Assembly (NCBI GenBank): GCA_049416425.1
Contig: JBMSHD010000036.1
Coordinates: forward strand, 1 to 17,697
From: JBMSHD01 sp049416425
Lineage (GTDB): Bacteria; Pseudomonadota; Gammaproteobacteria; Francisellales; Francisellaceae
Direction of reading: 5' to 3'
Length of the DNA: 17,697 nt
A program made the translations under genes and the position numbers. The notes beneath the pieces were generated by a model, which was not told the DNA's origin, searched no databases, and saw only the letters and a list, made by a program, of their open reading frames with translations. This document shows, piece by piece, positions 1 to 8,309 of this stretch (within the stretch, counting starts at the first letter, position 1; every line of letters starts with the position of its first letter).

Positions 1-11
1 ATTGAAATCAC

Positions 12-25
12 TGCCTCAAGAGGCA
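12..25. repeat. Short perfect inverted repeat, possible weak terminator
   Basis: TGCCTC and GAGGCA form a perfect 6+6 palindrome with a 2-base centre; as RNA this is a 5-bp stem with a 4-base loop. It lies just past the stop codon of the minus-strand gene ending at 47, where a terminator would sit. Neither side has a proper T-run: the minus strand continues GTGATTT and the plus strand ATTATTAAAAA. Termination in either direction is therefore only a possibility. Confidence 0.35.
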
Positions 26-46
26 ATTATTAAAAATGGGGAGTTT

Positions 47-388
47 TCAGAATAAATTATTACCACATGATGATGTAACGTCATCCGTATTAATATTGAT
101 GACTTTGCCCATCGGTTTAAGGTTTGAATTTCCTTTAACGATTTGTTCCAGTTTTACTTTCTGTTTTCCATAAATCATGAAATTGTTAGTATGAAAGATA
201 GTTTTTTGCATCTGGCTGTCATGTATGGAAAGAGAAATTCTATTGCCGTTTTGCACGGAATAATCAATTGTATATCTGTTAGAAAGACTACAACTTTTTT
301 TTGTGACCGCAGCATATACTAAATTTACCATTAGAAATGGAATAAAAAGGATACTGTATAAAAAAAATTCATTGTTGATCACACCCAT
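47..388 (-). CDS. Small exported protein of unknown function
   Basis: I do not recognise this 113-residue protein. Residues about 7-26 are strongly hydrophobic and end in VYA before AVTKK, which looks like a Sec signal peptide with cleavage after residue 26. There is no lipobox. The mature part, about 87 residues, is polar and has two cysteines (in KKSCSL near the start and SSCGN near the end) that could form one disulfide in the periplasm. A candidate promoter (TTTACA, 16-nt spacer, TATAAA) lies immediately upstream, but there is no Shine-Dalgarno sequence before the ATG, so the mRNA may be nearly leaderless. Codon use is visibly more AT-rich than in the neighbouring housekeeping genes, which suggests a lineage-specific or acquired gene. 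The coherent signal peptide argues for a real gene, but no family supports it. Confidence 0.5.
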   Translation of the reverse strand: MGVINNEFFLYSILFIPFLMVNLVYAAVTKKSCSLSNRYTIDYSVQNGNRISLSIHDSQMQKTIFHTNNFMIYGKQKVKLEQIVKGNSNLKPMGKVININTDDVTSSCGNNLF

Positions 389-399
389 AATTTTGTAGT

Positions 400-427
400 T
401 TTATATTTTTAGCCTAGCTCATGTAAA
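400..427 (-). promoter_or_regulatory. Candidate sigma-70 promoter for the 47-388 gene
   Basis: Read on the minus strand, TTTACA (422-427) is followed after 16 nt by TATAAA (400-405). Transcription would begin near 393, only about five bases before the ATG at 388. This fits the absence of a ribosome binding site. It is a consensus match by eye only. Confidence 0.4.
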
Positions 428-441
428 CCTAAAAATCTAGA

Positions 442-457
442 ATATACCAGTGTATAT
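442..457. repeat. 16-bp inverted repeat, candidate operator
   Basis: ATATAC-CAGT-GTATAT is a perfect 6-4-6 inverted repeat. It lies about 15 bp upstream of the -35 box of the candidate minus-strand promoter, a position that fits an activator or repressor dimer site. It does not match the LexA consensus. No regulator gene is present in the window. Confidence 0.4.
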
Positions 458-686
458 CGCATGCTTATGCAATTGGAGACAAAAAACCACACCTCTAAGA
501 TACCCCAAAAACCTCGCTCTATTTCCATTACCATTTCTAAAAAAAATGATACCAGATCTTGATTAGGCGCTACAGAATAGTATTTAACCTGTCAAAATTA
601 AATGGAAGAGGTACTAGCGTAATTGAAAACATAGGGGTATGATTTCTGTTTAATAAAAATGTCAGATGATGAAAGGGTGAATACCT

Positions 687-1379
687 GTGAAAAGAATAGC
701 CGTGATTGCCGCATCGGGAATCGGTCAGCGAGTCGGTGGCGAGAAGCCAAAACAATATCTTGAACTTGACAATGGCTTGACGATACTCGATACGACTTTG
801 ACGCGACTTCTGGTCTCTTCTTTTTTTGACTATATCATCGTTGCGCTGAATCAAAATGATCGTTATTGGCAGCATTCGCGGTTTGCAGGGCATTCCAGGA
901 TACTGACGACTTTAGGTGGCGATGAGCGCAGTGACAGCGTCAGAAATGCATTGCTGGCGCTTAAAAATATCGCCGATGATGATGATTGGATCTGCATTCA
1001 TGATGCCGCCCGTCCTTGTATTGATCTGGATGATGTCAGAAGGCTTTATGCTATGATTCGCGCAGAGAGGGCTATCGGTGGAATTCTGGCATTACCGGTC
1101 ACCGATACGATAAAAAGGGTCAATGCAAAGAAAAATATCACAGCCACCTTAGATCGCAACGCGCTTTATCTGGCGCAGACGCCGCAGATCTTTCAGTATA
1201 AAACACTGATTTATGCGCTTTATTTTTGTGGTGAAAATGAGATTAAGATTACCGATGATGCACAGGCTGTCGAGGCGCTTGATCACCAGCCAATCATCGT
1301 TGAGGGCAAAAAAAGCAATATCAAGATCACGGTAGAAGAAGATATCGATCTGGCCAATTATTATCTAACCAGAATCTAG
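687..1379 (+). CDS. ispD: 2-C-methyl-D-erythritol 4-phosphate cytidylyltransferase
   Basis: Transfers CMP from CTP to 2-C-methyl-D-erythritol 4-phosphate, the third step of the MEP isoprenoid pathway, in the cytosol. The 230-residue length is normal for the family. Visible signatures are the N-terminal nucleotide loop AASGIGQR followed by EKPKQY (R15, K22), the central HDAARP, DRNALYLAQTPQIF, ITDDAQAVE, and the C-terminal EGKKSNIKIT with EEDIDLA. The usual second alanine of the loop is serine here (S10). Translation starts at GTG 687, with the AAAGGG-like Shine-Dalgarno at 672-677. A GTG start is chosen because the loop would be broken by any later start. ispF, often the neighbour of ispD, is not adjacent. 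A terminator-like hairpin follows, so the gene is probably transcribed alone or as the end of a short unit. Confidence 0.95.
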   Translation: MKRIAVIAASGIGQRVGGEKPKQYLELDNGLTILDTTLTRLLVSSFFDYIIVALNQNDRYWQHSRFAGHSRILTTLGGDERSDSVRNALLALKNIADDDDWICIHDAARPCIDLDDVRRLYAMIRAERAIGGILALPVTDTIKRVNAKKNITATLDRNALYLAQTPQIFQYKTLIYALYFCGENEIKITDDAQAVEALDHQPIIVEGKKSNIKITVEEDIDLANYYLTRI

Positions 1380-1406
1380 TCAGCGTTTTGATGTACCGCA
1401 ATTTTT

Positions 1407-1434
1407 GCATGAATTCGTTCAGCGCTTTTTTTTT
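1407..1434 (+). terminator. Candidate Rho-independent terminator after ispD
   Basis: GC-A-TGAA-TTCG-TTCA-GC forms a six-pair stem with one bulged A and a stable TTCG tetraloop (1407-1423). It is followed by GC and a run of nine T (1426-1434). It lies 28 nt after the ispD stop, the expected place for an intrinsic terminator. The stem is short, so efficiency is uncertain. Confidence 0.6.
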
Positions 1435-1492
1435 ATGATATTGGTCAGTGTCAAAACAGAAACCTGGTTAAACCGTTGGAGAGTAGGTTATA

Positions 1493-4400
1493 ATGTCGAG
1501 ATTAAAGGTCAATCGTGTTAAAGACTCGCAGATGCTTCCCATTCTGGATCAATATGATAAACTCCCACTGAAATATGCGGCATTCACCGCCGATTTAAAG
1601 ACGGTCGGATTTCAAGGCCAGATCAGCTGTGACTATGCCTCACGAGTCGCGGCTGCCGTGGATAACAGTATCTATCAGCTAACGCCGCAATTGGTTTTGT
1701 TTCCACGATCTCATGAAGATATTAAAATGATCTTTAAACTGGCGGCTAGAAAAGCCTATCGTTCATTGAAATTCTCAGCCAGAGGTGCCGGTACTGGAAC
1801 CAATGGTCAGTCGTTGTGTGAAGGAGTGATGATCGACAGCTCCAGGTATATGAATCAGATTCTTGAGATAGATATCGACAAGAAGTGGGTTCGTGTCGAA
1901 CCTGGAGTGGTGCTCGATCAGTTAAACGAAATTCTTAAGCCATTGAATTATTTTTTTGCACCCAATCTCTCTCCAAGCAATCGTGCCACTATCGGCGGCA
2001 TGGCCAGTACCGACGCCTGTGGCAAGGGCTCGCGAATCTATGGTCGCACCAGTGAGCATCTGTTGTCGCTGAGCTGCATTATGGCCGATGGGGGTGAAAT
2101 CAAAACCAGGGAGATATCCGCTGGCGATTTTGAAAAATTGTGTCACGAGAACAGCAAAACCGGCGAGATTTACCGTTTGATTCGCCGTGAGATCATCGAT
2201 AATTATGTTGAAATTTCGGCGCAGTTTCCGAAGATGGATCGTTTTATGACGGGTTATAATCTGGCTAAAACCTATGATAACCAAAAACAGTCTGTCAATC
2301 TTAACTACCTGATAGCAGGCTCGGAAGGCACGTTGGTTTATATTACCGAACTGAGGCTAAAGCTCACTGAAATCCCAGCCTGCAAACAGCTTTTTGCCAT
2401 CAGTTATTCCAGTTTCGATGAGGCACTAAGAGATGCCAGAGATCTGATCGACTTAAATCCAGCCGCGATTGAGACGATCGATGATAATATTTTAAGACTG
2501 GCAAAGGAGGATGAAATCTATCCAAAAATCATGCCGCTGCTCAACATGGAGGTCGATGGTGAGATTGCAGCTATCAATCTTTTGGAAATCATTGCCGATT
2601 CCTCCACTGAGATTGAAGATCAGATAGAGCAGGTTAAACGCCATCTTGATAAGATGGGTCGAGCTTATTATCTGGCAGGTGACCAGGAGGAGGCCGAAAG
2701 CTTGTGGGAGCTTAGAAAAAAGGGAGTCGGTCTTCTTGGGAACATGAAAGGGTCGGCAAAACCGATTGCTTTTATGGAAGACACAGCCGTGCCTCCTCAA
2801 CATCTGGCTGACTATATCGTAGAGCTTCGAGCGCTTTTGGATGGTTATGGACTGAAATATGGCATGTTTGGTCATGTCGATGTCGGTTGTCTGCATATGC
2901 GTCCCGCTTTGGATATGAATGAGGCAAAAGATCGCGCACTGGTTGTTGAACTAACGGCTGAAGTCAATCAATTGGTGAAGAAATATGGCGGTGTGTATTG
3001 GTCTGAGCATGGCAAGGGATTTCGTTCTGAATATGTCAAAGACTATTTTGGCGATGATCTTTATGCTTCATTGCAAAAGATCAAGGGTATCTTCGATCCT
3101 TATAATCAGTTAAATCCTGGCAAGATTGTTGTGCCATTTGGCTCAAACGATGAGCTTGTCCGTGTTGATGGCCCCTTTAAAGGCTATGCTGATGAAAAAG
3201 TCTTAACTGCCGTGCGCCAGAGTTATTCGGGTGCGTTTGAATGTAATGGCAATTCGGCCTGCCTTAATTACAGCACCACTCAGGTGATGTGTCCTTCGGC
3301 CAAAGTCTCAAGAGATTGGGTCTATTCACCCAAAGGGCGCTCTGCACTATTGCGAGAATGGCTTTTTCAGCTGGCTAAGCATAACTACATTCCAAATACG
3401 ATAAGAAAGTCAAAAATCGTGTTTTGGAATCAGCGACAAAATCAAGAGGACTTCTCCTGTGAGGTCTATGATTCGCTGGATAAATGCCTGGGTTGTAAGG
3501 CTTGTGCCACAGCCTGTCCGATTAAGGTTGATATTCCGCATATGAAGTCAAAATTTCTGGCAGAGTATCATCGACGATATCGGCGGCCATGGCGTGATTA
3601 CATGGTCAAATATGTCGAAAGACTGGCTTTTTTGCAATCAAAGGCTCCCACTGTGATGAATGCAGTCGGGCAAAATTCGGTGTTTAAGCCCATTATAGAA
3701 AAACTCACGGGTTTTGTCGATGCGCCCAGGTTGTCAAAAAATCTGAAAGTCGCGCTAAAGAGACGTCATGTGTGGCCGTTTAGTCTTAGTGCATTGGCTA
3801 AGCTCAATGAGGATGAGAAAAAAAACACCGTCTGTATCGTTCAGGACGCCTTCACCAGCTTTTATGATAATGAGGTAGTGCTAAGCTGTTATGACTTTCT
3901 GAGTAAACTTGGGTTTCGAGTTTATGTGCTGCCATTTAAAGCCAATGGTAAGCCGGCGCATGTCAAAGGATTTCTTAAGAGTTTTGAAAAGACAGTGAAA
4001 AAGGCAACTCAGTTTTACAATCAAGTCGCGGCATGTGGGGTTGATATAATCGGCATTGAGCCGAGCATGACGCTGGCTTATCGCGATGAATACCGCCATG
4101 CTTCAGTGAAACTGAATGGTCAGATTGAGTTATTTCAGGAATGGCTGGTCAGACGCCTGCCGGATCTTATGGCTTTCAAACAACAAAGTTTAACACAACA
4201 GGCAATATTGTATGGTCACTGTTCTGAGCGCTCGTTGGCGGCGGTGTCGATGATTCACTGGCAGAAGATATTCAAGCATTTTGGTGTGAGGCTTGATATC
4301 GCGCGAGTTGGTTGTTGCGGCATGGCTGGTGTCTATGGGCATGAGCGGCCTCATGCAGAGCGATCAAAACAGATTTTTGAGTTAAGCTGGCGACCATCTA

Positions 4401-4540
4401 TCGCTCAAAATGATGAGGATAAGACTCCGCTTGCCACTGGTTTTTCCTGCCGTTGTCAGATCAAGCGAATTGAAAACAGAAACATTCAGCATCCACTTCA
4501 ATATTTAAACGCCGTGTCTGAGCAAATTGCCAGCTTATAG
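1493..4540 (+). CDS. ydiJ: YdiJ-type FAD-linked oxidase with Fe-S and Cys-rich C-terminal domains
   Basis: A 1015-residue fusion, close to the length of E. coli YdiJ (about 1018). Residues roughly 50-220 form the FAD-binding (PCMH-type) domain, with GAGTGTNGQS and NLSPSNRATIGGMASTDA as flavin-contact motifs. Residues about 240-545 are the FAD-oxidase C-terminal domain, ending in GIFDPYNQLNPGKI. Two Fe-S cysteine sets follow: C584/C590/C600 (CNGNSAC...VMCPS) and C665/C668/C671/C675 (CLGCKACATACP). The C-terminal part is the CCG-type domain, with GHCSERS and GCCGMAGVYGHE (C941, C942). The family oxidises 2-hydroxy acids; E. coli YdiJ has been reported as a D-2-hydroxyglutarate dehydrogenase. 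The substrate here is inferred from that similarity. The protein has no signal peptide or membrane span, so it would be cytosolic, perhaps passing electrons to the respiratory chain. The Shine-Dalgarno is probably GGAG or AGG within 1479-1488. It appears to be transcribed separately from ispD. Confidence 0.9.
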   Translation: MSRLKVNRVKDSQMLPILDQYDKLPLKYAAFTADLKTVGFQGQISCDYASRVAAAVDNSIYQLTPQLVLFPRSHEDIKMIFKLAARKAYRSLKFSARGAGTGTNGQSLCEGVMIDSSRYMNQILEIDIDKKWVRVEPGVVLDQLNEILKPLNYFFAPNLSPSNRATIGGMASTDACGKGSRIYGRTSEHLLSLSCIMADGGEIKTREISAGDFEKLCHENSKTGEIYRLIRREIIDNYVEISAQFPKMDRFMTGYNLAKTYDNQKQSVNLNYLIAGSEGTLVYITELRLKLTEIPACKQLFAISYSSFDEALRDARDLIDLNPAAIETIDDNILRLAKEDEIYPKIMPLLNMEVDGEIAAINLLEIIADSSTEIEDQIEQVKRHLDKMGRAYYLAGDQEEAESLWELRKKGVGLLGNMKGSAKPIAFMEDTAVPPQHLADYIVELRALLDGYGLKYGMFGHVDVGCLHMRPALDMNEAKDRALVVELTAEVNQLVKKYGGVYWSEHGKGFRSEYVKDYFGDDLYASLQKIKGIFDPYNQLNPGKIVVPFGSNDELVRVDGPFKGYADEKVLTAVRQSYSGAFECNGNSACLNYSTTQVMCPSAKVSRDWVYSPKGRSALLREWLFQLAKHNYIPNTIRKSKIVFWNQRQNQEDFSCEVYDSLDKCLGCKACATACPIKVDIPHMKSKFLAEYHRRYRRPWRDYMVKYVERLAFLQSKAPTVMNAVGQNSVFKPIIEKLTGFVDAPRLSKNLKVALKRRHVWPFSLSALAKLNEDEKKNTVCIVQDAFTSFYDNEVVLSCYDFLSKLGFRVYVLPFKANGKPAHVKGFLKSFEKTVKKATQFYNQVAACGVDIIGIEPSMTLAYRDEYRHASVKLNGQIELFQEWLVRRLPDLMAFKQQSLTQQAILYGHCSERSLAAVSMIHWQKIFKHFGVRLDIARVGCCGMAGVYGHERPHAERSKQIFELSWRPSIAQNDEDKTPLATGFSCRCQIKRIENRNIQHPLQYLNAVSEQIASL

Positions 4541-4599
4541 TCCCCATTATTGTAGCAATATGCTAAGATAGGCGTCAGTTTAAAATCTGTGGAATTTTT

Positions 4600-5025
4600 A
4601 TGTCAAGAATACAGCAGAACATCATCTATGCCGGTATTTTAATCGCCATTATTGGTTTTTTCTGGTTTATTGTGCCAAAGCAGCCGGCGATCGCTCATGG
4701 TGTCTACCTTCCTCAAACAACGGTGAAATATAAGCCCATAACGCCAGATCAGGTTGCCGTGACTATGGGTGGTGATTTTCGTTTTTTCATCAATAAACCG
4801 ACATCCGGACCTTATGGCAATCCAGCGGGTATCATTCACAGCATGGTCTATTATACAAAAAACAGTGAGCTTGATGCGGCCTATAGAATGAATCTTGTCG
4901 AAGTGAAAAAATTAGCGGCTGAGCATGGTATGAATGAGATTATTACCAATTGCTTTGCGCCTTCAAATCCAAGCGCAACTGGTGGAGCTCAATGTTATGC
5001 CTATGCGTATTCTGATGACAGATGA
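4600..5025 (+). CDS. Small membrane-anchored protein of unknown function
   Basis: A 141-residue protein I cannot assign. Residues about 8-25 form one transmembrane segment or uncleaved signal anchor (YAGILIAIIGFFWFIV), with no lipobox, so the remaining roughly 110 residues should face the periplasm. The C-terminal part has a helix (VEVKKLAAEHGMNEIITNCF), then C118 and C132 around a Pro/Gly/Ser-rich loop, then QCYAYAYSDD. This arrangement loosely recalls small RcsF-like or DUF4156-like periplasmic domains, in which a lysine-alanine helix precedes a cysteine and an aromatic strand. The resemblance is too weak for a call. The two cysteines could form a disulfide. It lies 59 nt after ydiJ and 57 nt before fmt, in the same direction. 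A GTGGA at 4589-4593 may serve as ribosome binding site. Confidence 0.7.
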   Translation: MSRIQQNIIYAGILIAIIGFFWFIVPKQPAIAHGVYLPQTTVKYKPITPDQVAVTMGGDFRFFINKPTSGPYGNPAGIIHSMVYYTKNSELDAAYRMNLVEVKKLAAEHGMNEIITNCFAPSNPSATGGAQCYAYAYSDDR

Positions 5026-5082
5026 CAGAGGGTTTTTACCTTGCCTTCATTTCTAACCCAAAAAGAGTCAAAATAGAAAACG

Positions 5083-6024
5083 ATGAAGAAACAAGAATTG
5101 AAGCTTGCATTTGCCGGAACACCAGAGATATCGGCAATGGTATTGAAGGCATTGATCGATAACCATTATAACGTGGTGGCGGCATTTACGCAGCCAGATA
5201 GACCGGCTGGCCGTGGGAAAAAACTTGTGAGCTCTGCCGTGAAACAATTAGCTGAGGCACATGATATCGCCGTATTTCAGCCGCTATCGTTTAAAAAGCA
5301 ACCGGAATATATTGAGTGGCTAAAAGCACTTGAAGTCGATGTGATGGTGGTCGTTGCTTATGGCTTGCTTTTGCCGAAAATTGTGCTCGATACGCCAAAG
5401 TTTGGTTGCCTCAATATCCATGTCTCTTTACTGCCGCGATGGCGAGGAGCCGCTCCCATTCAGCGAGCCATAGAGGCCGGTGATAGAGAAACCGGTGTGT
5501 GTATCATGCAGATGGATGAGGGGCTTGATACCGGTGATATTCTGGCCGAGCGCCGATGTGATATCGCCGATGATGATACGGCTGAGAGGCTTCATGATAA
5601 ACTGGGTGTGCTATCGGTGCCTGCACTGTTTGAGGTGCTTGATCACATCGAAGAAATCAAGCCTGTCAAGCAGCAGGGATTGCCCTGTTATGCCCATAAA
5701 ATCACGAAAGAAGAAGCCAGAATTAATTGGCAGGATAGTGCCACGGTTATTGCTCGAAGAGAGCGAGCATTTAGTCCCTGGCCTGGACTTTATTTTGAAC
5801 TCGATGGCCAGATGATTAAAGTGATGGGCTTGGAAGTTATGGTTGGACATGGACAGGCGCCTGGCACCATTGTAAATATTACGAAAGAGGGGGTCGATGT
5901 GGCAACGGGTGATGGCATGTTGCGTATTAAAAATTTACAGTTTCCAGGCAAGAAGATGATGTCGATATCGGTTGTGTTAAACGGTCGTGATTTAAGACCA
6001 CTGACAGGAAGAAAACTATTATGA
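5083..6024 (+). CDS. fmt: Methionyl-tRNA formyltransferase
   Basis: Formylates Met-tRNA(fMet) using 10-formyltetrahydrofolate, preparing the initiator tRNA in the cytosol. At 313 residues it is full length. The N-terminal formyltransferase domain starts with LKLAFAGTPEIS and QPDRPAGRG. The catalytic triad is visible as N111, H113 (GCLNIHVSLLPRWRGAAPIQ) and D149 (DEGLDTGDI), with SLLPRWRG as the folate-site loop. The C-terminal domain (about residues 205-313) includes ITKEEARINW and RAFSPWPGLYF, typical of Fmt and distinguishing it from other formyltransferases. In many bacteria fmt is next to def and rsmB; here it is followed directly by gshB. Its TGA stop overlaps the gshB ATG as ATGA, so the two are probably translationally coupled. 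The ribosome binding site is weak. Confidence 0.95.
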   Translation: MKKQELKLAFAGTPEISAMVLKALIDNHYNVVAAFTQPDRPAGRGKKLVSSAVKQLAEAHDIAVFQPLSFKKQPEYIEWLKALEVDVMVVVAYGLLLPKIVLDTPKFGCLNIHVSLLPRWRGAAPIQRAIEAGDRETGVCIMQMDEGLDTGDILAERRCDIADDDTAERLHDKLGVLSVPALFEVLDHIEEIKPVKQQGLPCYAHKITKEEARINWQDSATVIARRERAFSPWPGLYFELDGQMIKVMGLEVMVGHGQAPGTIVNITKEGVDVATGDGMLRIKNLQFPGKKMMSISVVLNGRDLRPLTGRKLL

Positions 6025-6971
6025 AGCTGCTATTTATTATCGATCCTATCGATAGTTTTGACACACAAAAAGACAGTACTTTCATGATGATGCATGCCGC
6101 GGCAAAAAGAGGCTGGCAACTGGTTTGTGCCGAGATGGATGATTTGTGGGTTGAAAATGGGCAGGCTTTTGTTGACAGTGCGCTATTGACACTGATCGAT
6201 GATAAGCATAACTGGTATGATTTGGGTGAAAAAAGCAGTACGTTGCTGTCAGATTTTGATGTCGTTTTAATGCGTAAAGATCCTCCGTTTGATATGGAGT
6301 ATGTCTATGCGACCTACACGCTGGATCTGGCTGAAAAACAGGGTGTTTTGATTGTCAATAAACCTCAGAATATCCGTGATGCCAATGAAAAATTTGCCAT
6401 CACTCAATATCCGCAATTTGCTCCCGAGACGCTTATCACCAGAAAGTATGCCAGAATTAAAGATTTTCTAAACAGACATAAAGACATTATCGTCAAACCT
6501 TTAGATGGTATGGGTGGAGCCTCGATTTTTCGTATTAAAATCGGTGATGCTAACACCAATGTTATTCTAGAGACGATAACAAAGCATGAAACGGTTACGG
6601 TGATGGTGCAGAAATTTGAGCCGGCGATTAAGGATGGCGATAAGCGGATTTTAATCATCGACGGCGAGCCCTTGCCCTATCTTATGGCGCGGATTCCAGC
6701 TGAGAATGATGGCAGAGGCAATCTGGCGGCAGGGGCAGAGGCAAAAATCAGGAAACTGACGGATCAGGAATATAAAATGGCGAAAATCATCGGTCAGGAT
6801 TTAAGGCAGAAAGGCGCGCTTTTCGTCGGTCTTGATGTCATCGGTGACAAATTAACCGAAATCAATAATACCTCACCGACCGGCATTCAGCATATTTATA
6901 AAGAGTCTGGTGTCAATGCGGCCGATATATTGATGGAGGCGATATGCAGAAGACAGAGGGAAAGAGTATAG
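6021..6971 (+). CDS. gshB: Glutathione synthetase
   Basis: Joins gamma-glutamylcysteine and glycine with ATP to make glutathione, the second step of the pathway, in the cytosol. The 316 residues match the E. coli enzyme in length. The opening (IIDPIDSFDTQKDSTFMMMHAAAKRGWQ) is the GshB N-terminal domain. LMRKDPPFDMEYVYATY and NKPQNIRDANEK are characteristic substrate-domain motifs. The ATP-grasp part contains KPLDGMGGASIFRI (K159, glycine-rich loop) and the metal and substrate site EINNTSPTGI (E280, N282). The gene starts at the ATG overlapping the fmt stop (4 nt), implying coupling. No gshA is in the window. Confidence 0.95.
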   Translation: MKLLFIIDPIDSFDTQKDSTFMMMHAAAKRGWQLVCAEMDDLWVENGQAFVDSALLTLIDDKHNWYDLGEKSSTLLSDFDVVLMRKDPPFDMEYVYATYTLDLAEKQGVLIVNKPQNIRDANEKFAITQYPQFAPETLITRKYARIKDFLNRHKDIIVKPLDGMGGASIFRIKIGDANTNVILETITKHETVTVMVQKFEPAIKDGDKRILIIDGEPLPYLMARIPAENDGRGNLAAGAEAKIRKLTDQEYKMAKIIGQDLRQKGALFVGLDVIGDKLTEINNTSPTGIQHIYKESGVNAADILMEAICRRQRERV

Positions 6972-7013
6972 AAAATAGAACACCGGTAACAATACAGGAA
7001 AAGTGGGTAAATC

Positions 7014-8309
7014 ATGAAATCAGACAGACTATTTGAAAAAGCAGGAAACATCATGCCGGGTGGCGTTAATTCACCGGTTCGCGCCTTCAAGGGAGTTGGT
7101 GGGACACCAAAGTTTATCGATCATGCCAAGGGTGCGTATGTTTATGATGTCGATGGACAGCGCTATATCGATTATGTTGGTTCCTGGGGGCCTATGATAT
7201 TGGGGCATGGAGATGATGATGTCATCGAGGCGGTCAAAAAAACGGCTGAGAAGGGTTTGAGCTTTGGGGCTCCTTGTGAGCTTGAAGTAAACCTGGCTGA
7301 GAAGATTATCTCGCTGATCGACAGTATTGAGATGATTCGCTTTGTTAATTCGGGTACCGAGGCGACGATGTCTGCCGTGAGAGTTGCCAGAGGCTTTACC
7401 GGACGAGATAAGATCATTAAATTTGCCGGCTGCTACCATGGCCACAGCGACCAGTTTTTGGTTGAGGCCGGTTCTGGTGCTTTAACGCTCGGCATACCCA
7501 ATTCACCAGGAGTGCCTGCCGATACGGTGAAACACACGCTGGTAGCGGAATATAACAATATCGATGATGTTACCTCTTTGTTTGAAGCCCAGGGGAATGA
7601 TATCGCCTGCGTTATTATCGAGCCGATTGCCGGAAATATGAATATGGTGGTGCCGAATGCGGAGTTTCTCAAAAAGTTGCAGGATTTATGCCATCGTTAT
7701 GGGGCTTTATTGATATTCGATGAAGTCATGACTGGTTTTCGAGTGGGACTCAGCGGGGCGCAAGGATTATATGGCATCAAGCCAGATTTAACAACCTTTG
7801 GTAAGGTTATCGGTGGTGGCATGCCGGTTGGCGCCTTTGGTGGGCGAAAAGAGATCATGCAGAAAGTCGCACCGGTTGGTGATATTTATCAGGCCGGCAC
7901 CTTATCAGGAAATCCGATTGCCATGCAGGCAGGACTTACGACGCTTCAGAAGATATCTGCGCCAGGATTTTATGAGTCAGTCACCGAAAAGACGACTCGG
8001 CTGGTTGATGGCTTAAATCAGCTGGCAATGAAGTATGATCTTTCTGTAAGCGCCAGAAATATCGGTAGCATGTTTGGAATCTATTTCAGTGACGATAAAG
8101 AATTAACCAGCTTCAATGCCATTAAACGTTGCGATGTTAAGCGTTTTAATCACTTCTTTCATTATATGCTCGATCATGGCATTTATTTTGCGCCTTCGGC
8201 TTTTGAAGCCGGATTTATGTCGGCGGCGCACACGGTGGCGGATATCGATTATACGCTGCGACAAGTCGAGGCCTATTTTGTCAATTTTATGTGTGAGACA
8301 AGAGTGTGA
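7014..8309 (+). CDS. hemL: Glutamate-1-semialdehyde 2,1-aminomutase
   Basis: PLP enzyme that converts glutamate-1-semialdehyde to 5-aminolevulinate, completing the C5 route into heme. The 431-residue length is normal. The start motif IMPGGVNSPVRAFKGVGG is specific to HemL. Other motifs are VNSGTEATMSAVRVARGFTGRDKI, FAGCYHGHSD, IIEPIAGNMNMV and IFDEVMTGFRV. The PLP-binding lysine is K264 in TTFGKVIGGGMPVGAFGG. The Shine-Dalgarno is in the AGGAAAAG stretch near 6998-7005. It lies 42 nt after gshB and overlaps the next gene by 4 nt (GTGA). Its product ultimately supplies the hemes used by the cytochrome bo3 operon further downstream. Confidence 0.97.
   Translation: MKSDRLFEKAGNIMPGGVNSPVRAFKGVGGTPKFIDHAKGAYVYDVDGQRYIDYVGSWGPMILGHGDDDVIEAVKKTAEKGLSFGAPCELEVNLAEKIISLIDSIEMIRFVNSGTEATMSAVRVARGFTGRDKIIKFAGCYHGHSDQFLVEAGSGALTLGIPNSPGVPADTVKHTLVAEYNNIDDVTSLFEAQGNDIACVIIEPIAGNMNMVVPNAEFLKKLQDLCHRYGALLIFDEVMTGFRVGLSGAQGLYGIKPDLTTFGKVIGGGMPVGAFGGRKEIMQKVAPVGDIYQAGTLSGNPIAMQAGLTTLQKISAPGFYESVTEKTTRLVDGLNQLAMKYDLSVSARNIGSMFGIYFSDDKELTSFNAIKRCDVKRFNHFFHYMLDHGIYFAPSAFEAGFMSAAHTVADIDYTLRQVEAYFVNFMCETRV

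Larger units (their letters stand above)
389..686. other. AT-rich divergent intergenic region
   Basis: This interval separates the minus-strand exported protein from ispD. It contains a candidate minus-strand promoter (400-427), a 16-bp inverted repeat (442-457), and a small GCAT/ATGC hairpin at 459-470. I found no convincing -35/-10 pair for ispD; the TATGAT at 638-643 has no suitably spaced -35 box. I see no coding potential or RNA gene in the middle part. Confidence 0.5.

Noticed and set aside
638..643. TATGAT as the ispD -10 box
   Set aside because: The only -35-like TTGAAA (623-628) is 9 nt away, too close for sigma-70; no properly spaced partner was found.
570..893. 107-codon minus-strand frame over the ispD start
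   Set aside because: It lies opposite the conserved N-terminal motifs of IspD and its translation has no domain-like pattern or signal peptide; it is an antisense shadow.
5030..5059. GGGTT/AACCC inverted repeat before fmt as a terminator
   Set aside because: The stem is 5 bp with a 20-nt loop and no T-run follows; too weak to call.
7071..7672. Several long minus-strand frames opposite hemL
   Set aside because: They are antisense to highly conserved HemL sequence and their products are unlike proteins; they result from hemL codon composition.
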